Below, in pieces: positions 1 to 8,063 of a DNA stretch of 19,284 bases (its first letter is position 1; every line of letters begins with the position of its first letter). The stretch covers positions 1 to 19,284 of the forward strand of contig URUL01000031.1 in assembly GCA_900551005.1 (NCBI GenBank). Reading direction: 5' to 3'. Under the pieces are notes generated by a model. It searched no databases and was not told the DNA's origin. It worked only from the letters and a program-made list of their open reading frames with translations. The stretch comes from an uncultured Ruminococcus sp. GTDB lineage: Bacteria; Bacillota; Clostridia; Oscillospirales; CAG-272. A program made the translations under genes and the position numbers.

Positions 1-72
1 TCTCTTATTATAACAAAAATAAGCATAGCTTTCTACTCCGAAATCTCAGAATAGGGCTACGCTTATATTGTA

Positions 73-107
73 CCAAAGAAAAGCCACGGAACGTAAAACC
101 CGTGGCT
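73..107 (-). terminator. Minus-strand intrinsic terminator
   Basis: An 8-bp stem (agccacgg at 82-89 with ccgtggct at 100-107) has a 10-base loop. Read on the minus strand it is followed by a T-rich tail (TTTTCTTT). It would end transcription coming from the minus-strand genes to its right. The T run is interrupted, so strength is uncertain. Confidence 0.5.
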
Positions 108-232
108 AATCTGTTTCAATTTTACTTCACCGAAAAATTAGAGTATAACAAACTCTGATAAATTACAATGCTGATCGTGCAACCATATGATTGAAATATA
201 TAATAGTCTCAAAAGTTACTTTGATTTTTATG

Positions 233-272
233 AAGGAGTAAGATTGTTATGAAAAAGATATTGGCTTTGTGA
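233..272 (+). pseudogene. Beheaded exported-protein start (7 codons)
   Basis: An AAGGAG ribosome binding site at 233-238 sits 10 bases before an ATG at 249. The reading frame encodes MKKILAL and then stops at 270-272. A good site followed by a Lys-Lys-Ile-Leu-Ala start looks like the first residues of a signal peptide, much like the MNKKILAML start of the surface protein at 13924. The rest of the gene is absent: the sequence after about 265 reads as the 3' end of a minus-strand relic. I infer a deletion junction here. The original gene cannot be identified. Confidence 0.35.
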
Positions 273-552
273 AGTGCTCCCTATCCGAATGTAGTCTTCC
301 GTCCTCTCTTCTTGAAAGAACAAGCCTTCCTTTTTTCTTCATTACGTTCAAATGTATTACGCCGCCGATACTCGCCGAAAGAAAACCGAGCGCCGCGATG
401 GTAAGTGGAAGCTCTTATCGCCTGCGAATCCGAATTCATTTTCGTAAATGTTGCCGTAGTTCAGTCCCGCTATCATCGTAATGCCCGGGCCGACTATAGC
501 CTGTATCAGATAGGTCGACACCGTTGTAACTCCCGTGTTGAAGATCTCCGAG
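271..552 (-). pseudogene. Decayed ESS-type sodium/glutamate symporter fragment
   Basis: On the minus strand, 552 to about 400 reads TGVTTVSTYLIQAIVGPGIT and then NYGNIYENEFGFAGDKSF. After a frameshift near 395-400, the rest reads TIAALGFLSASIGGVIHLNV followed by a basic KKKGRL stretch. From memory these match the membrane core of Clostridial sodium/glutamate (ESS/GltS-like) symporters. The usual 30 or so residues between GITMIAG and NYGNIYE, which carry the GQGPGQA-type motif, are missing. So the relic has at least one internal deletion, one frameshift and both ends lost. The family assignment rests on recognition only; that this is a membrane-protein relic is firmer. Confidence 0.5.
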
Positions 553-608
553 GCCCTATGCTTCGTAACTTACATACGGCCTCAGGATGCAACAGACTAT
601 GTTTTTCA

Positions 609-703
609 CTACTCGGTGCCGAAATTCAGCCAGCCGTTTTTGTTCTTTTTATCCGCCACTTCTGCTTCCTTTCGCATCTTGTACCAAAACGGCATAGATT
701 CAT
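609..703 (-). pseudogene. Short gene remnant downstream of the FtsX permease
   Basis: A GGAGAG ribosome binding site on the minus strand precedes two alternative starts: ATG at 703 (25 codons, unlikely composition) and ATG at 695. The second gives a 28-residue peptide starting MPFWYKMRKEAEVADKKN and ending NFGTE, then TAG at 609-611. Its charged composition looks like a genuine N-terminus. It lies directly behind the permease gene, whose possible extension ends in an ATGA overlap with the ATG at 703. It was probably a third operon gene, now truncated. Function not recognised. Confidence 0.35.
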
Positions 704-765
704 TTCTCTCCTTTTTTATATATAAACATCTTTTTCGGCAACTCCACGTCGTAGTTGATATCGGT

Positions 766-3700
766 TCATTGCCTGTCCAAATCATATACTTTGAATTTGT
801 CGATTTTTCTGAGCGCAATCATGTTTGTTATGATGGCGAAAACAATACTCAGTCCCGCTCCGGTAAGACAAGCCATAAGATTCGGCTCGGTTAAGAAGTT
901 ATCACTCTCTCCCTGAAGAACATTCAGCATCCATATACTGATTCCGATTCCAATTCCTATTCCCAACAAAATTCCAATGGCGACCAGGATGATATTATCA
1001 CGGTAAACGTATTTTTTTGTTTCTCCAATGCTGAAACCGTTGATGCGCATAATGATAAGCTCGCGTTTCTTTTCGCTGATTGCAACCACATTCAAATTCA
1101 GAAGGACCAGCAGTGCCATTACCGCCGAAAGAAACAGGCAGATATAAACCACAAGTGTTGTGCTCTTCAGTGCCGCCGCAAAAATGCCAACCCATTTTGC
1201 GTGTTCATCGGTCAAGGAAAAATATCCGTCCGTTTGTGCCAGCTTTTCCTGTACCTGCCAGGGGGCACTCTCACCGTAGTTCAAAAATATTGTATTGCTG
1301 ACAAGCTCTTTTGACATCATACTTTCATAGCCGGAACGGCTCATCACCATCTGAATGGAAGAAAGATAGTGTTCACTCACGGCCACCACTGTGCTTTCAT
1401 GACTTATGCCGTTCATATCCAAAAGATTGATGGTATCGCCCACATGAATATCATGATGTTTTTCGTAAGTACGGCTGATGATCACACCGTCTTCGGGTAT
1501 ATCCAGAGGCTTTCTTGTTTTATCATCCTTCAAAGCGATAAAACCTTGTAAACCGGTTTCTGTCTCCGGAACGATCAGGTCTGCTTTCAGCAGTTTGCCG
1601 TCTATGTCTTTAATGAAGATCGCTTCCTGTCTGACAGAAGTATAGCTCACTCCTTCTCCATCAAGCACTGAACATAGATTCTCCTGAGCCCCCTCGACGG
1701 CACTATCGCTGACCAAGCGCGCGTCAAAAGTCCAAATTTCTTCAAAATGCTTCTCAGGCGTATTGGCAAGAGAAAGCTGGAGCGACATTCCGGCAACAAC
1801 AAGTGCCGTACAACCTGCAACGCCGACAAGCGTGGCAATCACGCGAGGTCTATCATTTGCCAAATTATTGATGGTGGCTTGCGTATAAAGCGAGAGTTTT
1901 TTCCACCATTTCGTCTTTTCATAGAAACGCGTGCGTCCGTAACTTGCGCTCTCTCCGCGAAGAAGCTCGATTGCCGGCTTTTTCAAGAGTTTATTGCAGG
2001 AAAGCCATGTGGCAAGGAGTATCAATGCCATTTCCACGGCTGAAATCATAAGTACTTCCTGGATTCGGAAAACATTTACGATAGTCGAAAAAACAAACAA
2101 TCTCTGGTATGCCTGATTCACAATCGTTTCGATTACAAAATAGCCAAGCAGGCCGCCGCTGACAATTCCTACCCCAACAGCGAGAACGGAATAGAGCAGA
2201 TAGTGGGCAGTGATTTCCTTCCTACGGAAGCCGAGCGCTTTTTGTACACCTGTTGCGACTTGTGATTCGTGCACATTGCGAGAAACCGAGGTGTAGCACA
2301 CCATCAGACCGACAAACACAAACAGAATCGCCATGGAGAAGCAAAGCTTTGTGCTGGAAATCGCACATTTTTTAGCGGCCGCATAACCGGGATTGTCGGC
2401 ACGTTTCTGTACTGTCCAACTGTCATAACGAATGAAGCCTTCCAACTGTTCTTCGGCATCACTGAGTGCAAGCTTTTTCTCGGCAAGCTCATTTTCTCCG
2501 TCGATGAGCTTGTTCTCCGCGTCCGGCAAATCCGCCTTCGCCTGCGCAAGCTCCTTTTTTGCGTTTTCGAGGTCCGCCTTCTTCTGCGTCAGTTCCTCAA
2601 CACCGTCAGTATACTCTTTTTCCGATCCGGCAAGTTTAATTTTGCCGTCAGCAATCTCCTCTTTTGCATCGTTCAGCGTCTTTTTTGCGTCGTCTAATTC
2701 CTTCGTACCTTTCTGAAGTTCAATTGAAGCATTTTCCAGCTCCACCCTTGCTTCTTCAAGCTGACTTGCCCCTGATTTGTATTGCTCTATACCGTCAAGT
2801 GCCTCACGCAATAATGCCTGCCCGTTTTCTATCTCGATAATCTGTGTAATCACCTCGTTTTTCTTCTCGGACAGATATTCTTCAGCCCCCGTCAGATCAG
2901 GTGTATATCCCATCTGTATGGCAAGCTTTATCATCATAGCTATGTTCTCTTTTGTAACCAATTCCGGATTATTTACGCACATATCAAGTATACCCTGAGC
3001 AGTGTTTAATTTATCCAGAAGCTGAGCTGCGCCATCGGCATTTACTGTTTCTCCTGCTTCACGAAGAAGATTTTCCACCATTCCTTTTTCAGCCTCTGTC
3101 ATTGCTGAAGAATCCGCAATATATTCCGTTATTAATGCTTTTGCATCATCAATTGTTGTTTGAATCTGCGAAATAGTGGTTGCATCATTTAATATAAAGT
3201 CGGAAAGATTGGCAAGCAGAGCTGAAAGCTCTTCGATATTAAGGTTATCAGGATCATCTCTATATTGTTCCAAATAATACGAGACGTCGTTCAGCATTCC
3301 AACAACCGACATTGCCTGCATTTTAGAATGTCCAAGCGCTCTCTGCTTATTGTTTATCTCAATGACAGCGGTGTCGAAGTCGGTAGAAAAGCCCGCGTCT
3401 GACAGCGCATGACAAAGAGCATCATAACCGTCCTGCAATTCCGTCATTTTTTCTTCATACTCTGCAAGACCGCGATCATATTCATCTCTCGCCTTTTCAA
3501 GCAGGCGCTCGTTTTCCGCTATCGTTGCCTCTCCGTCTGCGATGACTCGTTCTGCATCGGCGATCTTCTGCCTTCCCTCTTCAAGCTCAGCCAGGCCCTC
3601 AGCAAGCTTCTTTTCAGCATCACTGATCTTTTGCGTTCCGTCGGCGATTTCCGATTCGGCGTCCGCTATCTTTCGCTTTGCGTCTTCAATTTCCGCTTTA

Positions 3701-4557
3701 CCGTTTGCCAGCCGGGTTTCCGCATCGGAAATTTTCTTTTTCGCGTCCGCAATCTCTGTCATGGCGTCGTTATAAAGGGAATCCGATCTGTCGGCTCCGC
3801 GTGCAAGACCGAGTTTCTCGACTTTTTCCACCAAATCAGCAACGCGTGCATCGTATTCACTGCTGAAGGGCGTCAGCTCATCAAATCCCTCACCGCTGAC
3901 AAGCAATCCGGAAAAGCAATTATCATACGTGTCACTGTTAAAAGCTTCTTTCGAGGTAAGTACATAAAAGTCCACCGTCCCGTCTCCGATGTCACAGATA
4001 CCCCGTGTATAAGTGTTGTCATTGCGGATATAGGACGGATGCTCTACGATGGCGGTTATCGTGAACTCCGACTCATAAAGATAAGATTTTCCGTCTTTGC
4101 CTGTATCAATGGTGAGCTTGTCACCAACCTTCAGTCCCGTAGCATCGGCAAACATTTTCTCAATTCCGATCTCATTTTTTGCCGATGGACGTGTGCCTTC
4201 CAGAATGTCGGCAATGTCCAATCGCTCGGTCAGAGATTGAACAATCAGAACATACCGCTCTTCCCCGACGTAAGCCTGCCCATGCGCGGAATACGAGCCC
4301 TCCGCATCCGCCACGCCGTCAATTGCTTTTACCGCGGCAAGGTCATCTTCCGTCACTCCATAGGGGAATGTAATAAACAGGTCGTGATAGGAATGATCGT
4401 TATAATATTGTTTTGATGTTTCGGCAATTGCCGGCTCATTCCACTTGATTCCGAGGAACACACCGATTCCGAGCGCCACAAACAGAGCGATTGAAATAAA
4501 GGATACGATCGTTTTTCGTATATCGGCAAATAATGCCGTCCACTGTGTTCTTTTCAT
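766..4557 (-). CDS. FtsX/MacB-type ABC permease with long coiled-coil arms
   Basis: This 1263-residue membrane subunit is the partner of the ATPase encoded just upstream. Membrane helix 1 is at about 16-36, followed by an extracytoplasmic MacB-like domain to about 255. A first coiled coil (about 262-382) is built from imperfect repeats such as ISDAEKKLAEG, and a second lies at about 589-709. Three helices follow (about 736-757, 784-807, 838-852), then a helix at 904-926, a second outer domain, and a C-terminal helix trio (about 1131-1152, 1187-1209, 1226-1249). This is the duplicated FtsX layout of large Firmicutes permeases. Such transporters usually move peptides or lipids or transmit force rather than importing solutes; the substrate is not evident. 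Start: ATG at 4557 with GAGGG upstream, 10 bases after the ATPase stop, in preference to an in-frame ATG at 4623 inside the ATPase gene. After the TGA at 766-768 the frame stays open for 21 plausible codons to 700. Confidence 0.88.
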   Translation of the reverse strand: MKRTQWTALFADIRKTIVSFISIALFVALGIGVFLGIKWNEPAIAETSKQYYNDHSYHDLFITFPYGVTEDDLAAVKAIDGVADAEGSYSAHGQAYVGEERYVLIVQSLTERLDIADILEGTRPSAKNEIGIEKMFADATGLKVGDKLTIDTGKDGKSYLYESEFTITAIVEHPSYIRNDNTYTRGICDIGDGTVDFYVLTSKEAFNSDTYDNCFSGLLVSGEGFDELTPFSSEYDARVADLVEKVEKLGLARGADRSDSLYNDAMTEIADAKKKISDAETRLANGKAEIEDAKRKIADAESEIADGTQKISDAEKKLAEGLAELEEGRQKIADAERVIADGEATIAENERLLEKARDEYDRGLAEYEEKMTELQDGYDALCHALSDAGFSTDFDTAVIEINNKQRALGHSKMQAMSVVGMLNDVSYYLEQYRDDPDNLNIEELSALLANLSDFILNDATTISQIQTTIDDAKALITEYIADSSAMTEAEKGMVENLLREAGETVNADGAAQLLDKLNTAQGILDMCVNNPELVTKENIAMMIKLAIQMGYTPDLTGAEEYLSEKKNEVITQIIEIENGQALLREALDGIEQYKSGASQLEEARVELENASIELQKGTKELDDAKKTLNDAKEEIADGKIKLAGSEKEYTDGVEELTQKKADLENAKKELAQAKADLPDAENKLIDGENELAEKKLALSDAEEQLEGFIRYDSWTVQKRADNPGYAAAKKCAISSTKLCFSMAILFVFVGLMVCYTSVSRNVHESQVATGVQKALGFRRKEITAHYLLYSVLAVGVGIVSGGLLGYFVIETIVNQAYQRLFVFSTIVNVFRIQEVLMISAVEMALILLATWLSCNKLLKKPAIELLRGESASYGRTRFYEKTKWWKKLSLYTQATINNLANDRPRVIATLVGVAGCTALVVAGMSLQLSLANTPEKHFEEIWTFDARLVSDSAVEGAQENLCSVLDGEGVSYTSVRQEAIFIKDIDGKLLKADLIVPETETGLQGFIALKDDKTRKPLDIPEDGVIISRTYEKHHDIHVGDTINLLDMNGISHESTVVAVSEHYLSSIQMVMSRSGYESMMSKELVSNTIFLNYGESAPWQVQEKLAQTDGYFSLTDEHAKWVGIFAAALKSTTLVVYICLFLSAVMALLVLLNLNVVAISEKKRELIIMRINGFSIGETKKYVYRDNIILVAIGILLGIGIGIGISIWMLNVLQGESDNFLTEPNLMACLTGAGLSIVFAIITNMIALRKIDKFKVYDLDRQ

Positions 4558-4567
4558 AGCCGCACCC

Positions 4568-5827
4568 TCACCAGACAAGGTCTGTCGCCTTTTTCGGGTG
4601 ACGGTTGACAATGACCTCATCAATCAAGCCACCGCGCATACGAATGACACGGTTTGCCATTTTCGTGATTTCCTCGTTGTGCGTAACCATCAGAACGCTC
4701 TTCCCGCTGCGAACCACATCTTCGATAACCGAAAGAACCTCGATGCCTGTGGCATAATCGAGTGCCGCCGTAGGTTCATCGGCAAGTATAAGCTTCGGTT
4801 TCTTCACAAGCGCACGGGCGATGGAGACACGCTGCTGCTGTCCGCCGCTCATCTGAGACGGATAGTTATTGTATCGCGCACTGAGTCCAACCCAATCGAG
4901 CATCTTTTTGGGATCTTCGAACTCTTTCTTCAGCTCCGCGATGAATCGCAGATTTTGCAGTGCGGTCAGGTTCGGCATCAGATTATAGGATTGGAAAATG
5001 AAACCGATGAAGTCGCGTCGATACTCCGTGAGCACCTCCTCGGACGCATGAGAGAAATCCTTGCCCTGAAAGAAAAATTCACCGTCCGTCAACTTATCCA
5101 TACCGCCGATGATATTCAGCATGGTGGATTTTCCGCATCCGGACTCACCGAGGATAACCAGCAGCTCTCCCTCATATACATCGAGGTTGACTCCGCGGAG
5201 AACTCTCGTTATCGTATCTCCGTTTTTGAATTCCTTGGTTACATTTCGCAAAGACAGAATCGTCTCCTTATTCTCGCTGACACCGATATCCAGCCCACAC
5301 TCATCAATGGCAGTTGCCGCAAGCATAGCCATGATCTCACAGACATCGGCATCCTCTTCGGTAAAGGCTTGTTTGTCGGCACGGTTGATAAATTCGATGC
5401 ATCCGAGCGTTTCATAACTGTTTTCCAGAGGTACACAGATGTAGGAATTGATATCGCCGCCGTCGATTCCTTCGGGCAGGAAAATGGTTTTTCCGGTCTG
5501 GAATACTTCACCTACTTTTCCTTCTCCGGGGGCAACCGTGTGATCGAGAAATGTACGAACGCCCTGTGCATAAACAGCATGGAGTTTTCCATCGCCGTCC
5601 TTTTCGTAATACCAGATAACCGTACTTTCGGATTTACTGACTTCCCGTATGATATGTACACACTCTCGAATTGCCGTTTCCAGATTTTCGGCTCCCGAGA
5701 TGACGGTCTTGATATCTCCTATGGCTTTCAGGTGGTTAAATAATTTTTTATCGATCATATCCTTATTCCTTTGCGATATATTTTCTTCGTTGTTTGCCTG
5801 AACACTCTTGTTTCCATGTTTACTCAC
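4568..5827 (-). CDS. GAF-domain/ABC ATPase fusion (MacB/LolD class)
   Basis: This 419-residue cytoplasmic protein energises the adjacent FtsX permease. Residues 1-30 are a polar leader and about 35-180 read as a GAF sensor domain (ENLETAIRECVHIIREVSKS through GEVFQTGKTIFLPEG and an IEFINR strand). Residues 188-410 are a complete ABC ATPase: Walker A GESGCGKST at 227-235, Q-loop Gln279, signature MSGGQQQR at 326-333, Walker B LILADEP at 346-352 with Glu351, switch His383. Relatives are normally about 230 residues with no N-terminal sensor. The fusion suggests that a small ligand or redox signal gates the transporter, which is inference. Start is GTG at 5827, where the frame opens. The permease follows after 10 bases. 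A promoter overlapped by a TTGCAC-repeat element lies upstream. Confidence 0.92.
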   Translation of the reverse strand: MSKHGNKSVQANNEENISQRNKDMIDKKLFNHLKAIGDIKTVISGAENLETAIRECVHIIREVSKSESTVIWYYEKDGDGKLHAVYAQGVRTFLDHTVAPGEGKVGEVFQTGKTIFLPEGIDGGDINSYICVPLENSYETLGCIEFINRADKQAFTEEDADVCEIMAMLAATAIDECGLDIGVSENKETILSLRNVTKEFKNGDTITRVLRGVNLDVYEGELLVILGESGCGKSTMLNIIGGMDKLTDGEFFFQGKDFSHASEEVLTEYRRDFIGFIFQSYNLMPNLTALQNLRFIAELKKEFEDPKKMLDWVGLSARYNNYPSQMSGGQQQRVSIARALVKKPKLILADEPTAALDYATGIEVLSVIEDVVRSGKSVLMVTHNEEITKMANRVIRMRGGLIDEVIVNRHPKKATDLVW

Positions 5828-5900
5828 AATAAACTTGTGGCTGTTTCGTCCGAAACCCTGCCATCAAAAAACGTATTATTTCTAATTTTATGTTTTTAGA

Positions 5901-5935
5901 ATTATACAGAACAAAGTGCAACAAAAGTGCAACAC
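5901..5935 (-). promoter_or_regulatory. Probable ABC-operon promoter with overlapping repeat operator
   Basis: On the minus strand a perfect TATAAT (5901-5906) lies about 75 bases before the ATPase GTG. No good -35 exists at 17 bases (CACTTT). Its place is taken by a 23-bp element (5913-5935) with two copies of TTGCAC spaced 11 bp apart. The same element recurs inverted at 6172-6194. An element replacing the -35 region is typical of a regulator-controlled promoter. Binding by the nearby ribbon-helix-helix protein is inferred from position. Confidence 0.55.
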
Positions 5936-6194
5936 GGAATAAGATGAAATAATAATTTTTTCAGTATAACCATTCAATCCCATTAATAATCACATTACCA
6001 TCAACACCTACACCATCCACAGCTTCACGGATGAAGGCGTTGCGAGATCTTTTGCCGTATTCATCAGTGAGACGGTCGCAGCGTTCCCACTGGGCAGGGG
6101 TGAGGCTCACGCCTCGTGCTTCTAAATTTTGATTTTGATTGTTCATGAGTGATTACCTCGTTCTTTTAGCTGTGTTGCACTTTTGTTGCACTTT
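5913..6194. repeat. Perfect 23-bp inverted repeat pair flanking the RHH gene
   Basis: 5913-5935 and 6172-6194 are exact reverse complements. Each unit is two copies of gtgcaac joined by aaaa, i.e. a direct repeat of period 11 (one DNA turn). They are 236 bp apart and enclose the ribbon-helix-helix gene. The word taagatgaa also occurs just beyond each unit in the same orientation (5940-5948 and 6202-6210). Period-11 direct repeats suit side-by-side binding of RHH dimers; perfect inverted ends would also suit a miniature mobile element. No target-site duplication is evident. Confidence 0.85.
5961..6146 (-). CDS. Small ribbon-helix-helix type DNA-binding protein
   Basis: This 61-residue protein probably acts as a dimeric transcription regulator. 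After a polar tail (1-10), residues 12-17 (GVSLTP) could form the beta-strand that enters the DNA groove. Residues 18-31 (QWERCDRLTDEYG) and 34-44 (SRNAFIREAVD) would be the two helices, with the SRNAFIREAV motif typical of Arc/CopG-like folds. The C-terminus (IINGIEWLY) is unusual. Start ATG at 6146, with a weak GAGG-type site upstream. The gene points toward the GAF-ABC/FtsX operon, and 23-bp inverted repeats lie before and behind it. That suggests autoregulation plus control of the transporter, or alternatively a tiny mobile cassette. The fold call is by motif only. Confidence 0.6.
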   Translation of the reverse strand: MNNQNQNLEARGVSLTPAQWERCDRLTDEYGKRSRNAFIREAVDGVGVDGNVIINGIEWLY

Positions 6195-6334
6195 AGGTGG
6201 TAAGATGAAGTGGTAATATGAAAATCAATGGGGAATCATGAAACGTTTCTATGCCATTGTAGCATATAAACAGGAAAAAGAAACGGAAATACATACTCTT
6301 TCCCCGAACGGAGACAGGAGGAAACGGAAGTACA

Positions 6335-6708
6335 ATGAACATTCTTACGGTCAGCAATGATACGGGGCTTCTGGCGCACTGAGCGGTGTGCCGGAAGAGC
6401 TGTTCCCCGATGCGGCGATCACGCGGTGCACAAACCCTCTGATGGCGGGGAAATTCGCATTTCATCATGAGGTGGACATACTGCTGGCAGATGTAGACAT
6501 GAAGCGTATGGACGGTATACAGCTGATACACTTTGTCCGGCAGAAGCAGCCAGTTGTGCGCGCCTATTTGATGGGACAGGAAAGCACGCTGCGTGACCTG
6601 CCTTTGAACATGCCGGAGGACATGGCAGGACTGATAGTACTTCCGTTTACCGCTGCAGAGTTGGCGGCGGTGCTGAATGTCAGCGCGGCGAAAAACAAGG
6701 AGGGATAA
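6335..6708 (+). pseudogene. Frameshifted receiver-like (response-regulator) protein
   Basis: The ATG at 6335 opens MNILTVSNDTGLLAH and hits TGA after 15 codons. Shifting frame at 6380-6384 continues LSGVPEELFPDAAITRC and runs to TAA at 6706-6708. A single missing base in gcgcactgagc explains it. The restored protein is about 124 residues with a receiver-like pattern: ILTV first strand, LLADVDM with a candidate phospho-Asp, and AGLIVLPFTAAEL where a Lys-Pro turn is usual. The acidic pair after strand 1 is degenerate (SND), so it was probably already a divergent stand-alone receiver. It heads a GC-richer cluster and is followed at 5 bases by a small membrane protein gene. Confidence 0.6.
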
Positions 6709-6713
6709 TCTCA

Positions 6714-6881
6714 ATGACGATGACAATTGCAATACAGATCGGTGTGCTGGTGTTTATGACGCTGCTGCCGATAGTACTGTCGGTGATCCATTATGTGGTG
6801 AACGGCAACAGCAGACAAAGAAGATCAGCCATGCTGTGCGTAACAAGGAACGGTGCGGCGGCGAAGGAGGAATGGCGGTGA
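6714..6881 (+). CDS. Small single-span membrane protein
   Basis: This 55-residue protein starts at ATG 6714 with AAGGAGGG 9 bases upstream and ends at TGA 6879-6881. Residues 3-29 (QIGVLVFMTLLPIVLSVIHY core) form one hydrophobic helix, followed by a basic tail SRQRRS and a short cytoplasmic end. Its stop overlaps the GTG start of the permease gene as GTGA, so the two are probably translationally coupled. It may be a small partner of that permease. No family recognised. Confidence 0.65.
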   Translation: MTMTIAIQIGVLVFMTLLPIVLSVIHYVVNGNSRQRRSAMLCVTRNGAAAKEEWR

Positions 6882-7690
6882 ATGACATAGGAAAGGCGCT
6901 GACTACTGCAGAGGGTGCGGCGATGATTGCCGGTACCGGTATCGGTAGCGGTGTCATGGCCATCCCCTATCTGGTCAAGAGTGCTGGAGCGGTAGGAGGA
7001 TTGCTGGCTTTCGTAGCAGCCTTCGCGCTAAGCGTATTCATGCACTGCCTGACGGCAGATATAGCGATCAACTCCGGCGAGCATGAGATCACCCGCATTT
7101 TCAGCCGCCTGATGCCGCAAGGAAAATGGAGGAGGCCGTTGGAGCTGCTGTTCTTTGTTTTGGCAGCGTTCATGCTGACAGCCAATCTCTCCGCATACAT
7201 ACTGGGCGGCGCGGAGGTACTATGTTCCCTGCTGCCTATTCCGACGGCAGCAGGGAAGCTGCTGTTCTTTGCCGTTGCCGCCCTCCCCGTGATGCTGGGG
7301 CTGCGCGCCATCGGTATGGGTGAGAAATGGCTGGTAGCCGCTATCGGCGTACTGCTGACCGTCATGACGGCGCTCACCCTGACAAAAGCGGAAGGCACGC
7401 TTCCACTGCGTGGCAGCTTGCGCGCTACGTTGGGCGTATTCAGTATGCTCATGTTCTCGCTGACGGCGCTGTTCGCCGTTCCGGAGCTGGCACGGGGCAT
7501 GCACAACGATGCCCGCCGGATGAAAAGCGCCATCTTTGGGGGGCTTTCCGCCAACCTGATGGTTTGCCTACTGATCTGCGTATCGGCCATTGCTGCATCT
7601 GAGGAGGTCACAAAAATGGCTGCCGTGGGGCTGCATGACGCCCTTGGACCGGTGGTGGGCGTCTGTGCCGGCCTGTGCTCTGCTGGATGA
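6878..7690 (+). pseudogene. Truncated aromatic/hydroxy amino-acid permease (HAAAP-like)
   Basis: GTG at 6878 is favoured over ATG at 6872 because AAGGAGG (6864-6870) is then 7 bases away and the start overlaps the preceding stop as GTGA. The protein begins NDIGKALTTAEGAAMIAGTG, with GIGSGVMAIPYLV typical of the first broken helix of tryptophan/tyrosine-type permeases. About eight membrane segments follow before a stop at 7688-7690, giving 270 residues against roughly 400 in the family. The sequence switches around 7675-7690 to the tail of an unrelated protein in another frame. So the 3' third was lost in a deletion joining two genes. It would be an inner-membrane amino-acid transporter if intact; the product is probably non-functional. 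Confidence 0.65.
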
Positions 7691-8063
7691 CCGCAGAAAC
7701 AAAAACTATTACCTGCACGGCTACCACGGGGCGTACCGGCTTCTGTCCAAACTTCCCACACGGTTGTTTGGGTATCCGGCGGTTCCTAAGGTGGGACAGA
7801 CGGTGAACAACGTCAGCCTGTCCATGCTGCTGTTCGATCCTACGGTGGACACGGCAGGGCGTGTACAGTTCATCCGCTCGGCCTCGTCCTTTGCCAAAGG
7901 ACATGATGTGGTCATGGTGGGGCTTGCAGAGAACGATCCCACCTATCAGGCGTTTCGCGGACTGCGGCATGTGCCGTACAGCAGTTTTCTGTACACCGTG
8001 GATATGGGCGGTGAGATGAAACTCGGTGACCGTCCGATCTATCTGGACGTGGCGTACATGTGA
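7680..8063 (+). pseudogene. C-terminal fragment of a GNAT-like protein
   Basis: From about 7680 the frame reads LLDDRRNKNYYLHGYHGAYR, later AVPKVGQTVNNVSLSMLLFD, and ends with RPIYLDVAYM at 8063. The pattern (charged linker, HVPYSSFLYTV strand, RPIYLDVAYM end) looks like the tail of a GNAT-fold acetyltransferase-like protein, but this is tentative. No start codon or ribosome binding site belongs to it: the in-frame ATG at 7590 lies inside the permease in a shadow frame. The permease front and this tail were brought together by a deletion. High GC continues across the junction, so both halves probably came from the same operon. Confidence 0.45.

Noticed and set aside
3540..3780. Possible tandem DNA repeat array
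   Set aside because: The periodicity comes from coiled-coil coding units that differ at the nucleotide level; it is not an exact repeat.
2269..3866. Several plus-strand frames of 60-140 codons opposite the FtsX gene
   Set aside because: They are antisense shadows of the repetitive coiled-coil codons; they lack ribosome binding sites and are Ser/Phe-rich.
4445..5743. A 432-codon plus-strand frame opposite the GAF-ABC gene
   Set aside because: The minus strand carries a complete ABC ATPase with all motifs; the plus frame has no recognisable domain and no start site.
5913..6194. CRISPR-like array from the repeated gtgcaac words
   Set aside because: Only two clustered copies per unit, with 4-base gaps and no spacers.
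6967..7761. A 264-codon minus-strand frame over the permease
   Set aside because: Antisense to a clear membrane transporter; its composition is that of a GC-rich shadow.
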